A DNA stretch of 64,000 nucleotides from JAENVU01 sp963801105 (GCA_963801105.1 CAWDDH010000003.1:2790001-2854000), one strand, 5' to 3'. Numbered from the stretch's first letter, positions 8,284 through 18,065 are shown. Notes: generated by a model from the letters alone, not told the origin. Numbers and translations: made by a program.

Positions 8284-8931
8284 CGGATCCCGCCGGGCGA
8301 GCCGGATGTGGCTCACGTCGGGCGAGCACGCCATCTCGACGCACTCGTAGGCGTCGGCGAGGTCGTCGTCCTCGTCGAAGAGCCGAGCCCCGCGGCCGAG
8401 GAGGATCGGCACGACGGCCACGTGCATCTCGTCGACGAGCCGGGCCTGGAGGTACTGACGGATCGTCGCCGCCCCGCCGCCGAGGCGCACGTCGGACCCG
8501 TCGGCCGCGGCGCGAGCCTGCTCGAGCGCGGCCGCGATCCCGTCGGTCACGAAGTGGAACGTGGTGCCTCCCGCCTTCTCGACCGATGGACGGGGATGGT
8601 GGGTGAGGACGAAGACCTCGTGGTGGTACGGCGGCTCGTCGCCCCACCACCCGGTCCAGGACTCGTCGCCCCAGTCGCCCCTGATCGGGCCGAACATGTT
8701 GCGGCCGATGATCGTGGCGCCGATCCCCTCATCGCCGCGAACCGCGAACCGGTGGTCGAGCCCGGTGGTGCCCCCCGCCTCCCCGATCATCTGGCGGCCC
8801 ATCCGGGTGGCGAGCACCCACTCGTGCAGCCGCCGCCCGCCGATCCCCAAGGGCTCCTCGAGACTCTGGGCGGCACCCGCGACGTAGCCGTCGAGGGACA
8901 TCGCGAGGTTGTGGACACGCAGTCGGGACAT
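8275..8931 (-). CDS. dihydrofolate reductase family protein (RibD C-terminal-like)
   Basis: 218 residues with the DHFR/RibD_C fold. It starts with R-V-H-N-L-A-x-S-L-D-G-Y, has an I-I-G-R-N-M-F-G loop, then a G-G-G-A-A-T nucleotide-binding loop and D-E-M-H-V-A-V-V-P-I-L-L-G-x-G near the end. These are typical of the many actinobacterial NADPH-dependent reductases annotated only at family level. It is not the folate enzyme itself. The start is the ATG at 8931, as the frame further upstream lies antisense to the flippase-fusion gene. Confidence 0.87.
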   Translation of the reverse strand: MSRLRVHNLAMSLDGYVAGAAQSLEEPLGIGGRRLHEWVLATRMGRQMIGEAGGTTGLDHRFAVRGDEGIGATIIGRNMFGPIRGDWGDESWTGWWGDEPPYHHEVFVLTHHPRPSVEKAGGTTFHFVTDGIAAALEQARAAADGSDVRLGGGAATIRQYLQARLVDEMHVAVVPILLGRGARLFDEDDDLADAYECVEMACSPDVSHIRLARRDPSA

Positions 8932-9048
8932 CGTCGGATCGCACTCCGGGTCGGGACCCTCGATGGTGGCACACCGGGCCGAGAGCTCGCCGGGGCCGCG
9001 GCACGGGTCACCGACGGCGCGGGACCGAGCGACAAGACTGCCGGGGTC

Positions 9049-11468
9049 ATGGTCGGGGCCCTGCGAACGAGCGACTTCGTCGTCCCAGCGCCCGAGCCCC
9101 GCTTCGAGGCTGACGAGATCGTCGGGTACACCCGGTCCGCCTCCGACGCGGGCCGGCTCCTCGCCTACGGCGTGACGTCGGTCGGGCTGCTCCTCCTCAC
9201 CCGGTGGGCCGAGAACGCGATCCTCGGACTCGAAACCGACGTCGTCGGGCTCCTCAACTTCCTCGACCCGCCCGCCGAGCGCGTCCTGGCGAATCTGGCG
9301 CAGCTCCTGTCGGTGCTCGTCGGGCTCGGCGTGTTCATCGTGCCGTTGGTGCTGAAGCGCTACCGGCTCCTCGGCTACCTCCTGCTCGGCAACATCCTCT
9401 CCTCGTCGCTCGTCGCGGCCGCGGTCTGGTGGCTCGGGCGGGGCAATCCGGAGAAGGTGGTCAACGAGCTCGCGCGCCGGGCCGGAGTCAATCTCGACGC
9501 GGTCCTGAGCCCGTCCACGCTCGCGAGTCTCGCGGCGTCGTTCGTGATCCTGGCGCCGTTCGTGAACCAGCGCTGGCGGCGCGCAGGGATCTGGATGATC
9601 GCCGCGCTCACCCTGGCCCAGCTCCTGCTCTCGCTCCAGCTCTCGGCCGAGGCGTTCCTCGCGCTCGCGCTCGGCGCGACGACCGGCGCGGCGCTGTTGC
9701 TCGCCTTCGGTCGGCCCGATCAGCACCCGACGACCCGGGCGGTCGCCGCCGCGCTCACCGTCGGAGGTTTCGAGCCCGAGGCACTCGACGCGGGGCCGAT
9801 CTACCACCGACCCGCGCAGGACTACGTCGCGCGGCTCGCGTCGGGCGACCAGATCGTCGTGAAGGTGATCAGCCCCGCGGAGCGCAGCGCCGACCTGCTG
9901 GTCCGGATGTACCGGTACCTGCGCCTCAAGAACCTCGGCGACGAGCGGCCGTTCTCCTCCCTGCGACGCTCGGTGGAGCACGAGGCGCTCGTATCGCTCC
10001 AGGCACGTGACAACGGGGTGCGCACGCCGCGACTGCGAACGATCGCGGAGGTCGGCTCGGACTCGATGCTGCTGGCGTTCGATCTGGTCGATGGCCGCGC
10101 GCTCGAGGAGGTGCGCGACGACGAGATCGACGACGCCCTCGTCGACGCGATCTGGGCCCAGGTGAAGGCGCTGCGGGCCCGGCGGATCGCGCACCGCGAC
10201 CTGCGCCCGTCGAACGTTCTCGTCGATGCGGACGGCCGCCCCTGGATCCGCGGCTTCACGTTCAGCGAGGTCGCCGTCGACGACGCGGTGCTCGACGCCG
10301 ACGTGGCGCAGTTCATCGCGACGCTCGCGGGGCGCGTCGGCGCCGATCGCGCGGTCGACCGGGCCATCGCGGTCCTCGGTCAGGACGTCGTCCGGAACGC
10401 GCTCCCCGCCTCCAGTTCAACGCGCTCAGCGATGCGACCCGTGCCGATCTCCGGCACCGCAAGGGCTTCCTCAAGGACCTCCAGGCGACCGTCGCGCAGA
10501 AGTGCGGGGTCAGCGAGCCCGAGTACGTGCCGCTGGAGCGGCTGAGCCGCAAGACGATGTTCACCGTCGTGATGCTGGTCGCGGTCACGTACTTCCTGCT
10601 CCCGCAGCTCGCCGACCTGCCCGGCATCGTCGACCAGGTCAAGGACCTGAGTTGGCTCTGGCTCCCGCCACTCGTCGTCGCGTCGGGGGCCACGTATCTC
10701 GGTGCGACGCTGGCGATCGCCGGATCGGTGCCCGTCCGGCTGCGGTTCGCCCCCACCTTCCTCGCGCAGATGGCCGCTTCGTTCGCCGGCACGCTCGCGC
10801 CCTCCTCCGTCGGTGGGCTCGCCCTCAACGGTCGGTACCTCCAGAAGTCCGGCGTCGATCCCCCGGTCGCGGTGTCCGGCGTCGGACTCAACGCGGTCGC
10901 CGGACTGCTGATGCACGTGGTGCTGCTCGTGCTCTTCCTCGTGTGGGCGGGACGGTCGGCGTCGGACTCGGTGTCGGTGCCGAGCGGGAACGTCTTTCTC
11001 TGGGCCGCCGTCGTCCTCATGGTGCTCGTGGCGGTGATCGTCCTGATCCCTGCGCTGCGGCGCATGGCCGCCCGACGGGTGCTGCCGGTGGTGCGCCGTT
11101 CGCTGACGGGGTTGGGCGCTGTCCTGCGGCGTCCGCTGAACCTGGCGCTGCTCTTCGGGGGCTCCACCTTGGTGACCGCCGGGTACGTGGTGGCGATCTA
11201 CTTCTCCACGCGCGCCTTCGGCGGGCAGCTGACCTTCGCCGAGGTCGGGGCGGTGTACCTCGTCGCCTCCGCCATCGCGACCGCCGCGCCGACGCCAGGT
11301 GGGCTCGGCGCGCTGGAGGCCGCCGCGATCACGGGACTGGTCGCCGCGGGGATGCCGAACGCCGAGGCGGTGCCGGCGGTGTTCCTCTTCCGGCTCGCGA
11401 CGTTCTGGCTGCCGATCTTCCCCGGCTGGATCGCGTTCCACTTCCTCCAGCGCGAGGACTACCTCTGA
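9049..11468 (+). CDS. kinase-like / YbhN (flippase-like, MprF-type) membrane fusion protein, apparent frameshift
   Basis: Reading through one correction gives about 806 residues: N-terminal membrane helices, then a protein-kinase-like domain (V-V-K-V lysine strand; catalytic loop H-R-D-L-R-P-S-N-V), then a C-terminal YbhN/UPF0104 domain with 7-8 helices, as in the lysylphosphatidylglycerol synthase membrane half. The DFG position reads G-F-T, so metal binding is likely lost and the domain may be a pseudokinase. Frame 1 is coding to about 10404; coding then continues in the other frame (L-Q-F-N-A-L-S-D...). One missing C in the run 10404-10407 would restore N-A-L-P-R-L-Q. The two halves as they stand are about 9049-10545 and 10527-11468 (a shorter ORF in the second frame). 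The end overlaps the convergent racemase gene by 10 bp. Confidence 0.75.
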
Positions 11469-12556
11469 CCGGCGCGCCCCAGGGCTGCGACCGCGGCCGG
11501 GACGACGGTCCTCGTCACGAACGGGGACGTCATGGCCCGCAGGAGGGCCGGGTAGTCCACGCCGAACCGGACCTCGCGCCCGATGAGGCACGGAACCGTG
11601 CCGGTCTCGACCACGAGGTGGTCGCTGCTCGCTCCGAGGATCCGGATCCCCGAAGGAGGCACGAGGCCGTCCGGCTCGATGTCCTGACGCCCGAGCGCCA
11701 GCAGCGCCTGCGCACGCGGGCGGGTGCCGGTACGGGTGCAGGGCGGCCCGAAGGCCGATTGGCCCGTGGTGCCCCATGGCTGGGCGGGCTTCATCTTGGA
11801 TTCGATCACCTCGCCGACCAGCACGAAGGCATCGGTGTGGAGATCGGCGATCGGTGCCCGGCCGACCGGGTTCCGTCCCAGCAGGATCGACTCCCCGAGG
11901 CGGAGCTCGTTGACGCGACCGGGGTCGTCGGTGGCGAGGGCCCAGGTCAGGTTCGCGGAGTTGCCGCCTGAGATCCGCTCGAGCCGGAGGTCGAACCGCT
12001 CTTCCAGGGCGAAGGCGATTCGGGACAGCTCGGCCATGTTGTGCCGATCGGGGATCACGCCGCTCTGGCACGCGAGGTTGGTGCCGAGGCCGACCAGCCG
12101 GAGATGAGGGCTTCGGAGCGTGGCCTCCACCAGTTCGCCGAGCTCGTGCTCCAGGGCACCCTCGCGCAGGTCCCCGAGCTCGACCATCACGATCACGTCG
12201 TGCACTCCACCGCGGTCGCCGGCCGCGCGGCCGAGGGCGTCGATGACGTGACGCTCGCTGTTGAGGCTGGCCGTCGTCCGTTCGACGACGGACTCGACCT
12301 GGCTGAGCATCGGTGCCCGGATGAGGGTGAGTGGCGCGACGATCCCGGCATCGCGCACGCGCGCCAGGTTCTCGACGCGTGAGTCGCCGATCCCGGTGAC
12401 CCCGCCGCGCAGCATGGCGCGAGCGACGTCCGGATCGCCGAGGGTCGCCTTGCTGATCCCGGTGACCGAGATGCCCTTGGCGCCGAGCCGTTCGACGAGC
12501 GTTCGCGAGTTCTCCTCGAGCTTGACCAGGTCGATCTCGAGGCGGGGCGCGGTCAC
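11459..12556 (-). CDS. alanine/ornithine racemase family PLP-dependent enzyme
   Basis: 365 residues with a fold-type III PLP barrel. The Schiff-base Lys is seen in G-I-S-K-A-T-L-G-D (about residue 36), with I-S-G-G-N-S-A-N and N-E-L-R-L-G-E-S-I-L-L-G as phosphate and barrel motifs. It resembles the ornithine racemase/YhfX branch rather than canonical Alr, lacking Alr's C-terminal domain. Likely racemises a basic or other amino acid. It overlaps the upstream DUF1611 gene by 4 bases (GTGA), so the two are co-translated and probably act in one D-amino-acid pathway. Confidence 0.8.
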   Translation of the reverse strand: MTAPRLEIDLVKLEENSRTLVERLGAKGISVTGISKATLGDPDVARAMLRGGVTGIGDSRVENLARVRDAGIVAPLTLIRAPMLSQVESVVERTTASLNSERHVIDALGRAAGDRGGVHDVIVMVELGDLREGALEHELGELVEATLRSPHLRLVGLGTNLACQSGVIPDRHNMAELSRIAFALEERFDLRLERISGGNSANLTWALATDDPGRVNELRLGESILLGRNPVGRAPIADLHTDAFVLVGEVIESKMKPAQPWGTTGQSAFGPPCTRTGTRPRAQALLALGRQDIEPDGLVPPSGIRILGASSDHLVVETGTVPCLIGREVRFGVDYPALLRAMTSPFVTRTVVPAAVAALGRAGQR

Positions 12557-13713
12557 CTCGTCGTCGCGAGCACGCCGGGCTCGAGCGTCGGAAAGGCGCC
12601 GAGAACCATGTCGACGAGGCGGTCCGGCGAGTTCGTGAGCGGATCACAGACCGGGATGCCGAGGGTCGCCTCGTGGTGCGAGATCGCCGCGGCGAGCTCG
12701 CCGTCGGCCATGTCCTCGTGGTTCAGGGTGACCCCGATGACCCGGGTGTCGGCGAAGGACTGGATCAGGGCGATCTCGGATGCTGCGGTCGGCATCGGCA
12801 GCGTGGAGAAGTCGCTCAGGGCGCGGCGCTTCGGTGCGTGCTGGAGGATCACGGCGTCCGGCCGCCCGCCGCGGAGGATGTACGCCGACGTGAGATAGGC
12901 CGGGTGGCTGAGGGCACCTTGCCCTTCGATCACGATGACGTCGGGCTGGTCGTGCTCGGCGGCGTCGACGACCGCCGCCTCGAGCTCCCCGGAGCAGAAC
13001 TGCGGGGCGATTGCATCGAGGGCGACGCCGTAGCGCGCCCCCTGGATCCGGCTCGTCTGTCCGGTGCCGACCATCGTCGCCTTGATGCCCCGGGCGTTGA
13101 GGGCCTGGGTCAGGAGGGTCGACGTCGTGCGCTTCCCGATCGCCCCGTCGGTGCCCAACACCGCGATGCGAGGACACGTCACCTGGAAGATCCGACCGGA
13201 GAAGAGGCGCAGCTCCTGCTTGGGTCGCGGCCGCCGGACGTCGTGGATGGTCACGTCGTGCGCATGCGCGGCGGCGGCGAACTCGGCGTCGTCGTTCAGG
13301 AACTCGTGCAGCCCGTTGACGATGTCCATCCCGCGCGCGATGGCGTCGAGGACGACGGTCCGCTCCGCCTCGGACAGCAACCCACTGGCGGGCGCGACCC
13401 CGAAGATGAAGCAATCCGGCACGTGACCGAGCGCTGCGATCGCAGCGGCGACCGAGCGGTGCACGGGGATCCCAGTGGGAGCACCGTCGAGCACGGACCC
13501 GGCATCACGGCCCGAACAGGTGCTGTCGACGACGCACTCGATCCGGTAGCGCTCCGAATGACGGACGAGGCCGTTGGCGGTCTTGCCGTCGAGCCGGCCG
13601 AAGTTGCCTTCGCAGAACACGAGCGAGGTGATCGCGGGTCCCTCGCCCACCGGACCGGACGTGTGCGCGCGCGAAGGAACAGCACTGCGGGGCTGATGCG
13701 ATACGGGATTCAT
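12553..13713 (-). CDS. DUF1611 family P-loop protein (DgcN-like)
   Basis: 386 residues. After a poorly conserved 30-residue N-terminus comes a Rossmann-like half and then a C-terminal P-loop NTPase half with Walker A G-T-D-G-A-I-G-K-R-T-T (about residues 186-196) and V-I-V-I-E-G-Q-G-A-L-S-H-P. The family (DUF1611, including proteins named DgcN and linked to D-glutamate metabolism) commonly pairs with racemases or epimerases. Coupling here to an ornithine/alanine-type racemase suggests D-amino-acid modification. The ATG at 13713 has AGAGGAG upstream. Confidence 0.8.
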   Translation of the reverse strand: MNPVSHQPRSAVPSRAHTSGPVGEGPAITSLVFCEGNFGRLDGKTANGLVRHSERYRIECVVDSTCSGRDAGSVLDGAPTGIPVHRSVAAAIAALGHVPDCFIFGVAPASGLLSEAERTVVLDAIARGMDIVNGLHEFLNDDAEFAAAAHAHDVTIHDVRRPRPKQELRLFSGRIFQVTCPRIAVLGTDGAIGKRTTSTLLTQALNARGIKATMVGTGQTSRIQGARYGVALDAIAPQFCSGELEAAVVDAAEHDQPDVIVIEGQGALSHPAYLTSAYILRGGRPDAVILQHAPKRRALSDFSTLPMPTAASEIALIQSFADTRVIGVTLNHEDMADGELAAAISHHEATLGIPVCDPLTNSPDRLVDMVLGAFPTLEPGVLATTR

Positions 13714-13864
13714 TGCACTCCTCTGGAGGCTCAGAGGAGGCGACCGTATGGATGACCGGGCAACCTGCCCGAGCGGTACGAGGCGTCTTCCCTAAGAAGG
13801 GATGAACTGGGCCACCCTACTCGCCGGCGGCCGCGACCTCGGGCCGGTGGGCCGTCGGGGTCGG

Positions 13865-14656
13865 TCAGCCGCGCAGGTCGTGACGCTCGAACGACAGCAC
13901 CGCGGCGATCACCGCGGCGGCAGTCACCGCGAGCAGCACCACCGCGCCACTCCCCCCGAGTCCCTTGGTCAGCTGGCCGTTGCCGATGGACCAGTAGAAG
14001 GGCGAGAGGACCCGCCAGGGCTTCAGCCAGGAGACGACCGGCGCGAGCGAGCTGAGCAGATAGGTGGTCGCGGCGACCGCGCTGGCGACCCCGAGCGCGA
14101 GGCCTCGTTCGCCGGTCGCGGCGCCGATCGCGAGCGCGATCGCGCCGAAGCCGATCCCGAGCAGGAACACGCCGAAGGTCGTGGTCGCGAGATCGATCGT
14201 GTCCAGGCGGATGTCGAAGCCGCGACCGACCAGGACCGATAGGAACGTCGCGAGGCACACGACGCCCGATTGGATCACCATGGCTGCGGTCTTCTCGAGC
14301 AGGATCCGTCGGCGTGAGATCGGGAGCGCGGCGATCAGGTCCAGCCGGCCGGCCTCCTCCTCGCCCGCGACCGCCGCGCCGCCGTAGCCGATGGTCAGGA
14401 GCAGCACGATGAGCGGGAGGAAGTTCGCGTAGAGGTTTGCGTTCACCCACCCGTCGGGGCTGGTGATCGAGCCGCTGATGCCGAAGAGCGCGGCGACCCC
14501 GGGCGAGTCCGCAAGCGTCTTGTCGAGCCCGGTGGAGTCCTTGAACGCGGGATACAGCGCGACGACCACGACGGTGTACACCGCGATGCCGATGGTGTAG
14601 CCGAGCATGCTCTTGCGGCGCGAGCGCAGATCCAGCCGCGTGATATCCGGGGTCAC
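13865..14656 (-). CDS. ABC-2 type transporter permease
   Basis: 263 residues, six predicted helices. The cytoplasmic loop has E-E-E-x-G-R-L-D-L-I-x-A-L-P-I-S-R, the coupling-helix pattern of ABC-2/NatB-like permeases. Its GTG start overlaps the stop of the ATPase gene by 4 bases, so it is the membrane half of that exporter. Cargo unknown (antibiotic, lipid or Na+ export are usual for the family). Confidence 0.83.
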   Translation of the reverse strand: MTPDITRLDLRSRRKSMLGYTIGIAVYTVVVVALYPAFKDSTGLDKTLADSPGVAALFGISGSITSPDGWVNANLYANFLPLIVLLLTIGYGGAAVAGEEEAGRLDLIAALPISRRRILLEKTAAMVIQSGVVCLATFLSVLVGRGFDIRLDTIDLATTTFGVFLLGIGFGAIALAIGAATGERGLALGVASAVAATTYLLSSLAPVVSWLKPWRVLSPFYWSIGNGQLTKGLGGSGAVVLLAVTAAAVIAAVLSFERHDLRG

Positions 14657-15552
14657 GCCGGGTCCTCGGTCGCGGAGTAGTAGGTGCGGAAGAGGTCCTC
14701 GAGATCGGCGGGTTCAGCGTGCACCTCGAGCGTCTCGTGGCGGGCGGCCGCCTTCACCAGCGCGTCCACGGAGCCGGTGACCGCGACGTCGACCGAGGTC
14801 CCGTCGACCGAGACGTCCGCGACGCCGGGCAGGTCCCGGAACTCCGACGCGTCGACGGGTGCGGCGAAGCGCAGCCGGACGCGGACCGGAGCCTGGCGCT
14901 GCAGGTTGGCGATGGTGTCGGTCACCACGAGACGTCCGTTGCGGATCAGGGCGACCGACGTGGCGACGCGCTGGACCTCGTCGAGGGAGTGCGACGACAG
15001 GAAGACCGTGTGCCCGGCGGCCGCGGCCTCGCGGAGCACGAGCGCGAACTCCTCCTGCATGAGGGGGTCGAGCCCGCTGGTCGGCTCGTCCAGCACGAGC
15101 AACTCGGGCTCGTGCATGAGGGCCAGGATCAGGCCGACCTTCTGCCGGTTTCCCTTCGAGAGGTCCCGGATCGGGCGGTGCAGCTCCGCGCCGAATCTCG
15201 TCGTCAGCTGCTCGACGATCTCAGGAGGAGCACCGCCGCGCACGCGGCGGAACGCGTCGACGTGCTGCCGGCCGGTCAGCTTGGGGAACAGTTGGAGATC
15301 GCCCGGGAGATACCCCACGCGGGCGTGGATCGCGACGCTGTCCCGGGTGCTGTCGAGACCGAGCAGGCGGATCGAGCCGCTCGTCGGACGCTGGAAGTCC
15401 AGCATGGTGCGGATGGTCGTGGACTTGCCGGCACCGTTCGGGCCGAGGAACCCGAAGATCTCCCCCGCCTCCACCGCGATGTCGAGATCCTCGACGCCGC
15501 GCTGGGTCCCATACCGCTTCGTGAGCCCTTGGATCTCGACGACGGCTGCCAC
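14653..15552 (-). CDS. ABC transporter ATP-binding protein (DrrA/CcmA type exporter)
   Basis: 299 residues. Walker A G-P-N-G-A-G-K-S-T (about 38-46), a signature motif altered to L-S-K-G-N-R-Q-K, Walker B L-L-V-L-D-E-P-T-S-G-L-D and the switch His in S-S-H-S-L. A C-terminal 80-residue regulatory region follows, as in DrrA-type exporters. The GTG start has a TAGGCT hexamer 7 nt upstream and no Shine-Dalgarno, suggesting a leaderless message that also carries the permease. Confidence 0.92.
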   Translation of the reverse strand: MAAVVEIQGLTKRYGTQRGVEDLDIAVEAGEIFGFLGPNGAGKSTTIRTMLDFQRPTSGSIRLLGLDSTRDSVAIHARVGYLPGDLQLFPKLTGRQHVDAFRRVRGGAPPEIVEQLTTRFGAELHRPIRDLSKGNRQKVGLILALMHEPELLVLDEPTSGLDPLMQEEFALVLREAAAAGHTVFLSSHSLDEVQRVATSVALIRNGRLVVTDTIANLQRQAPVRVRLRFAAPVDASEFRDLPGVADVSVDGTSVDVAVTGSVDALVKAAARHETLEVHAEPADLEDLFRTYYSATEDPA

Positions 15553-15559
15553 GGGGCGG

Positions 15560-15565
15560 AGCCTA
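15560..15565 (-). promoter_or_regulatory. putative -10 element of leaderless ABC exporter operon
   Basis: TAGGCT on the minus strand, 7 nt before the GTG at 15552. Confidence 0.5.
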
Positions 15566-15643
15566 CCGAGCCTCCTCCGGAGTCCGGTGCTGGACCGTCA
15601 TGACCAGGAGTTGGGAGTGGTGCAGGACCTGCTCCGCGCCCGG

Positions 15644-16312
15644 TCACGCGGGTGGGCGGAGCTCGGGGTGCAGGTCGTCACCGGCCGCGGCGAGCAGCGG
15701 CCGGAGGTGCCCTTCGGTGGTCAACGCCCGGAACATCAACCCGATGGTCACGTCGTGGTCAGGACGGCGGGTGACCTCGATCGTGTCGCCGGTTCCGACC
15801 GTGCCGGGCGTGACCACGCGGAGGTAGGCGCCCGGGCGGGCGGCGGCGTTGAACGTCGCGGCCCATCCGCCCTCGTCCAACCAGACTGCGAAGGTGCGGC
15901 ACGGGATGCGCGGGCTGGTCACCGCGAGCACGAGGTCCTCCCCGACGCGCCACCGCTCCCCCACCCGCGCACCGGTCAGGTCGACCCCGATCGTCGTCAG
16001 GTTCTCGCCGAACCGGCCCGAGGTGAGCGACCGGCCCAAGGTGGTCTCCCACCAGTCGAGATCCTCGCGGGCGTACGCGTAGACGGCCTGGTCGTCGCCA
16101 CCGTGGTTCTCGCGGTCGCAGATGACGTCGCCGGCGAGCCCGCTGCCGCCGACGCCCTTCGGACCCGGCGCCGCGACGGCGATCCTGCGGTCGACCGGAC
16201 GCTTGTCGATCCCGGACGTACCGGACTTCGACGCGATCGGCCGACCGGTCCCGACGTTGACCGACAGCACGTGGGCGCTCATCGGGGCAGGGGCCGGTGG
16301 CGTGGTGGCCAT
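15644..16312 (-). CDS. MOSC domain-containing protein (YiiM-like)
   Basis: About 222 residues. N-terminal L-S-V-N-V-G, then S-G-I-D-K-R-P-V, a G-D-x-x-x-x-x-x-H-G-G-x-D-Q-A-V-Y-A-Y segment and the conserved Cys in P-R-I-P-C-R-T-F, all typical of YiiM-type MOSC proteins that handle molybdenum cofactor-bound sulfur or reduce N-hydroxylated compounds. Two starts are plausible: ATG 16312, with CAAGAT just upstream (leaderless-like), or ATG 16282, which matches the usual family N-terminus. Stand-alone gene. Confidence 0.85.
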   Translation of the reverse strand: MATTPPAPAPMSAHVLSVNVGTGRPIASKSGTSGIDKRPVDRRIAVAAPGPKGVGGSGLAGDVICDRENHGGDDQAVYAYAREDLDWWETTLGRSLTSGRFGENLTTIGVDLTGARVGERWRVGEDLVLAVTSPRIPCRTFAVWLDEGGWAATFNAAARPGAYLRVVTPGTVGTGDTIEVTRRPDHDVTIGLMFRALTTEGHLRPLLAAAGDDLHPELRPPA

Positions 16313-16422
16313 CCCCCATCTTGGCCCGCCCACCGCCCCACGGCGGAGGGGCCGTGACCTTGGGCCCTTCCGGCAGCCGCCCGGGGCCTCCTATCGTCGG
16401 AGACGAGCACGGAGGTCCGGAG

Positions 16423-16971
16423 ATGCGAGCAGTCGTCGTGTACGAATCCATGTACGGCAACACCCACCTGGTCGCGGACGCGATCGGAGCGGGACTGGCC
16501 GGGGCGGGAGGAGCCGAGGTCAGCGTCGTGCCGGTCGCCGCGGCGACGCCCGCACTCGTCGACGGGGCGGACCTCCTGGTCGTCGGCGGCCCGACTCACG
16601 TGCACTCGATGGTGAGCGAGGCATCGCGTCGGGCTGCTGTCGCCGCGGCGGAGAAGCCTGACAGCGGGCTGACCATGGACCCCGACGCGATGGGCGAGGG
16701 ACTCCGCGAGTGGTTCGACGATCTCGACCGCCGCCACGGCGCGGCGGCGGCGTTCGACACCCGCGTCGACGCCTCCCCCGCCTTCACCGGACGCGCTTCC
16801 AAGGCGATCGCGAGACGCCTGCGCCACCACGGGTCGACCACCGTCGTCGATCCCGAGAGCTTCCTCGTGACCAAGGACGGTCGGCTGCTCGACGACGAGG
16901 CCGACCGGGCGCGCGCATGGGGCGCCTCGCTCGTGGACATGTCGACCGACTCGGAGAGAACGGACGGCTGA
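16423..16971 (+). CDS. flavodoxin family protein
   Basis: 182 residues. The FMN phosphate loop Y-E-S-M-Y-G-N-T-H lies near the N-terminus, followed by L-V-V-G-G-P-T-H-V-H, the second flavin loop. An electron carrier or quinone/disulfide reductase-like protein; actinobacterial members often have unknown partners. GGAGGTCCGG precedes the ATG at 16423, and TATCGT about 25 nt upstream could be the -10. Confidence 0.87.
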   Translation: MRAVVVYESMYGNTHLVADAIGAGLAGAGGAEVSVVPVAAATPALVDGADLLVVGGPTHVHSMVSEASRRAAVAAAEKPDSGLTMDPDAMGEGLREWFDDLDRRHGAAAAFDTRVDASPAFTGRASKAIARRLRHHGSTTVVDPESFLVTKDGRLLDDEADRARAWGASLVDMSTDSERTDG

Positions 16972-16985
16972 CGCGTCCGACGCGT

Positions 16986-17003
16986 GGGCGAGCGGAATCG
17001 CCC
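16986..17003. terminator. bidirectional hairpin between convergent flavodoxin and ackA
   Basis: GGGCGA / TCGCCC perfect 6-bp stem with a 6-nt loop in the 37-bp gap between two converging genes. Confidence 0.35.
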
Positions 17004-17008
17004 GGCGA

Positions 17009-18061
17009 TCACGCGCGTCGTGCGGTGCCGCCGAGGAGCGCCTCCGCCTCGCGGGCGAGCTGGAGGTCCTCGCGAGCGGTCACGACCAGCGTCGCCACCG
17101 CCGCGCCGGACGCGGTGAGATCGCGGTCCGCCGCGCCGCCGGAGACGGGGTCCTCGTTCGTGTCGTCGATCGCGGCACCCAGCCACGCCAGCGCCTCGAC
17201 CACGGCCCGGCGTGTCGCGGCATCGTGCTCGCCGATCCCGCCGCTGAAGACCAGCGCGTCGAGACCGCCGAGTGATGTGATGCAGCCACCCAGCAGCGAC
17301 ACGATGCGGTGGAGCCACACCGCGAGGCCGAGCCGCGCCGCGGGATCACCGGCGTCGGCCCGGCGGTGCACCTCCCGCATGTCGGCGGTGCCCGTCAGCC
17401 CGAGCAGCCCGCTCTCCTGCTCGAGGATCGCGCCGAGGTCCTCGTCGGTGTGCGCCGCGAGGTAGAGCACCGCGCCAGGATCGATCGTGCCGCATCGGGT
17501 GGCCATCACCAGCCCGTCGAGCGGCGTGAATCCCATGGTGGTCATGACGCTGCGGCCGTCGACGGCGGCACAGAGCGACTGCCCGCCGCCGAGGTGGGCG
17601 ACGACGACGCGGCGCGCGTCGGGGCGCAGCTCGAGGGCCCGGCCGACGGCCCAGGCGTGAGCGAGCCCGTGGAATCCGTAGACACGCACGGTCCGACGGA
17701 AGCGGGCGGGAAGCGCGTACGTGCGCGCGGGCTCGGGGATCGTGCAGTGGAACGCGGTGTCGAAGCAGGCGACGTTGGTCGTCCCCGGCCAGTGCGCGCG
17801 GGTCTGCCGGAGCGCGGCGAGCGCGGGCGGTTGGTGCAGCGGCGCGAGCTCCGTCAGCCCCTCGAGTTCGGCGACGAGCGCGTCGTCGACCCGCGCCGCG
17901 GTGGTCCGGGCGCCCCCGTGCACGATCCGGTGCGCAACGGCATCGGGTGGCGGGCCGGCGAGCGCGTGGTCGAGCGTCGTCGCGGCGGCGGCCGTAGCGC
18001 CGTCGCGGACCTGGGCGACCTTGACCGACGTCGAGCCCGCGTTGATCGTGAGGATCCGCAC
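17009..18061 (-). CDS. ackA: acetate kinase (short form)
   Basis: 350 residues, shorter than the usual ~400 but close to other actinobacterial partners of phosphoketolase. N-A-G-S-T-S-V-K (phosphate 1), V-A-H-R-I-V-H-G-G (substrate Arg), V-A-H-L-G-G-G-Q-S (catalytic His), M-A-T-R-C-G-T-I-D-P-G (second Arg) and V-F-S-G-G-I-G-E-H are all present; V-T-A-R-E-D near the C-terminus supplies the metal Glu. It converts acetyl phosphate and ADP to acetate and ATP. Only 4 bp separate it from the phosphoketolase gene upstream, so the acetyl phosphate made there is handed over within one operon. Confidence 0.9.
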   Translation of the reverse strand: MRILTINAGSTSVKVAQVRDGATAAAATTLDHALAGPPPDAVAHRIVHGGARTTAARVDDALVAELEGLTELAPLHQPPALAALRQTRAHWPGTTNVACFDTAFHCTIPEPARTYALPARFRRTVRVYGFHGLAHAWAVGRALELRPDARRVVVAHLGGGQSLCAAVDGRSVMTTMGFTPLDGLVMATRCGTIDPGAVLYLAAHTDEDLGAILEQESGLLGLTGTADMREVHRRADAGDPAARLGLAVWLHRIVSLLGGCITSLGGLDALVFSGGIGEHDAATRRAVVEALAWLGAAIDDTNEDPVSGGAADRDLTASGAAVATLVVTAREDLQLAREAEALLGGTARRA

Positions 18062-18065
18062 CGGC

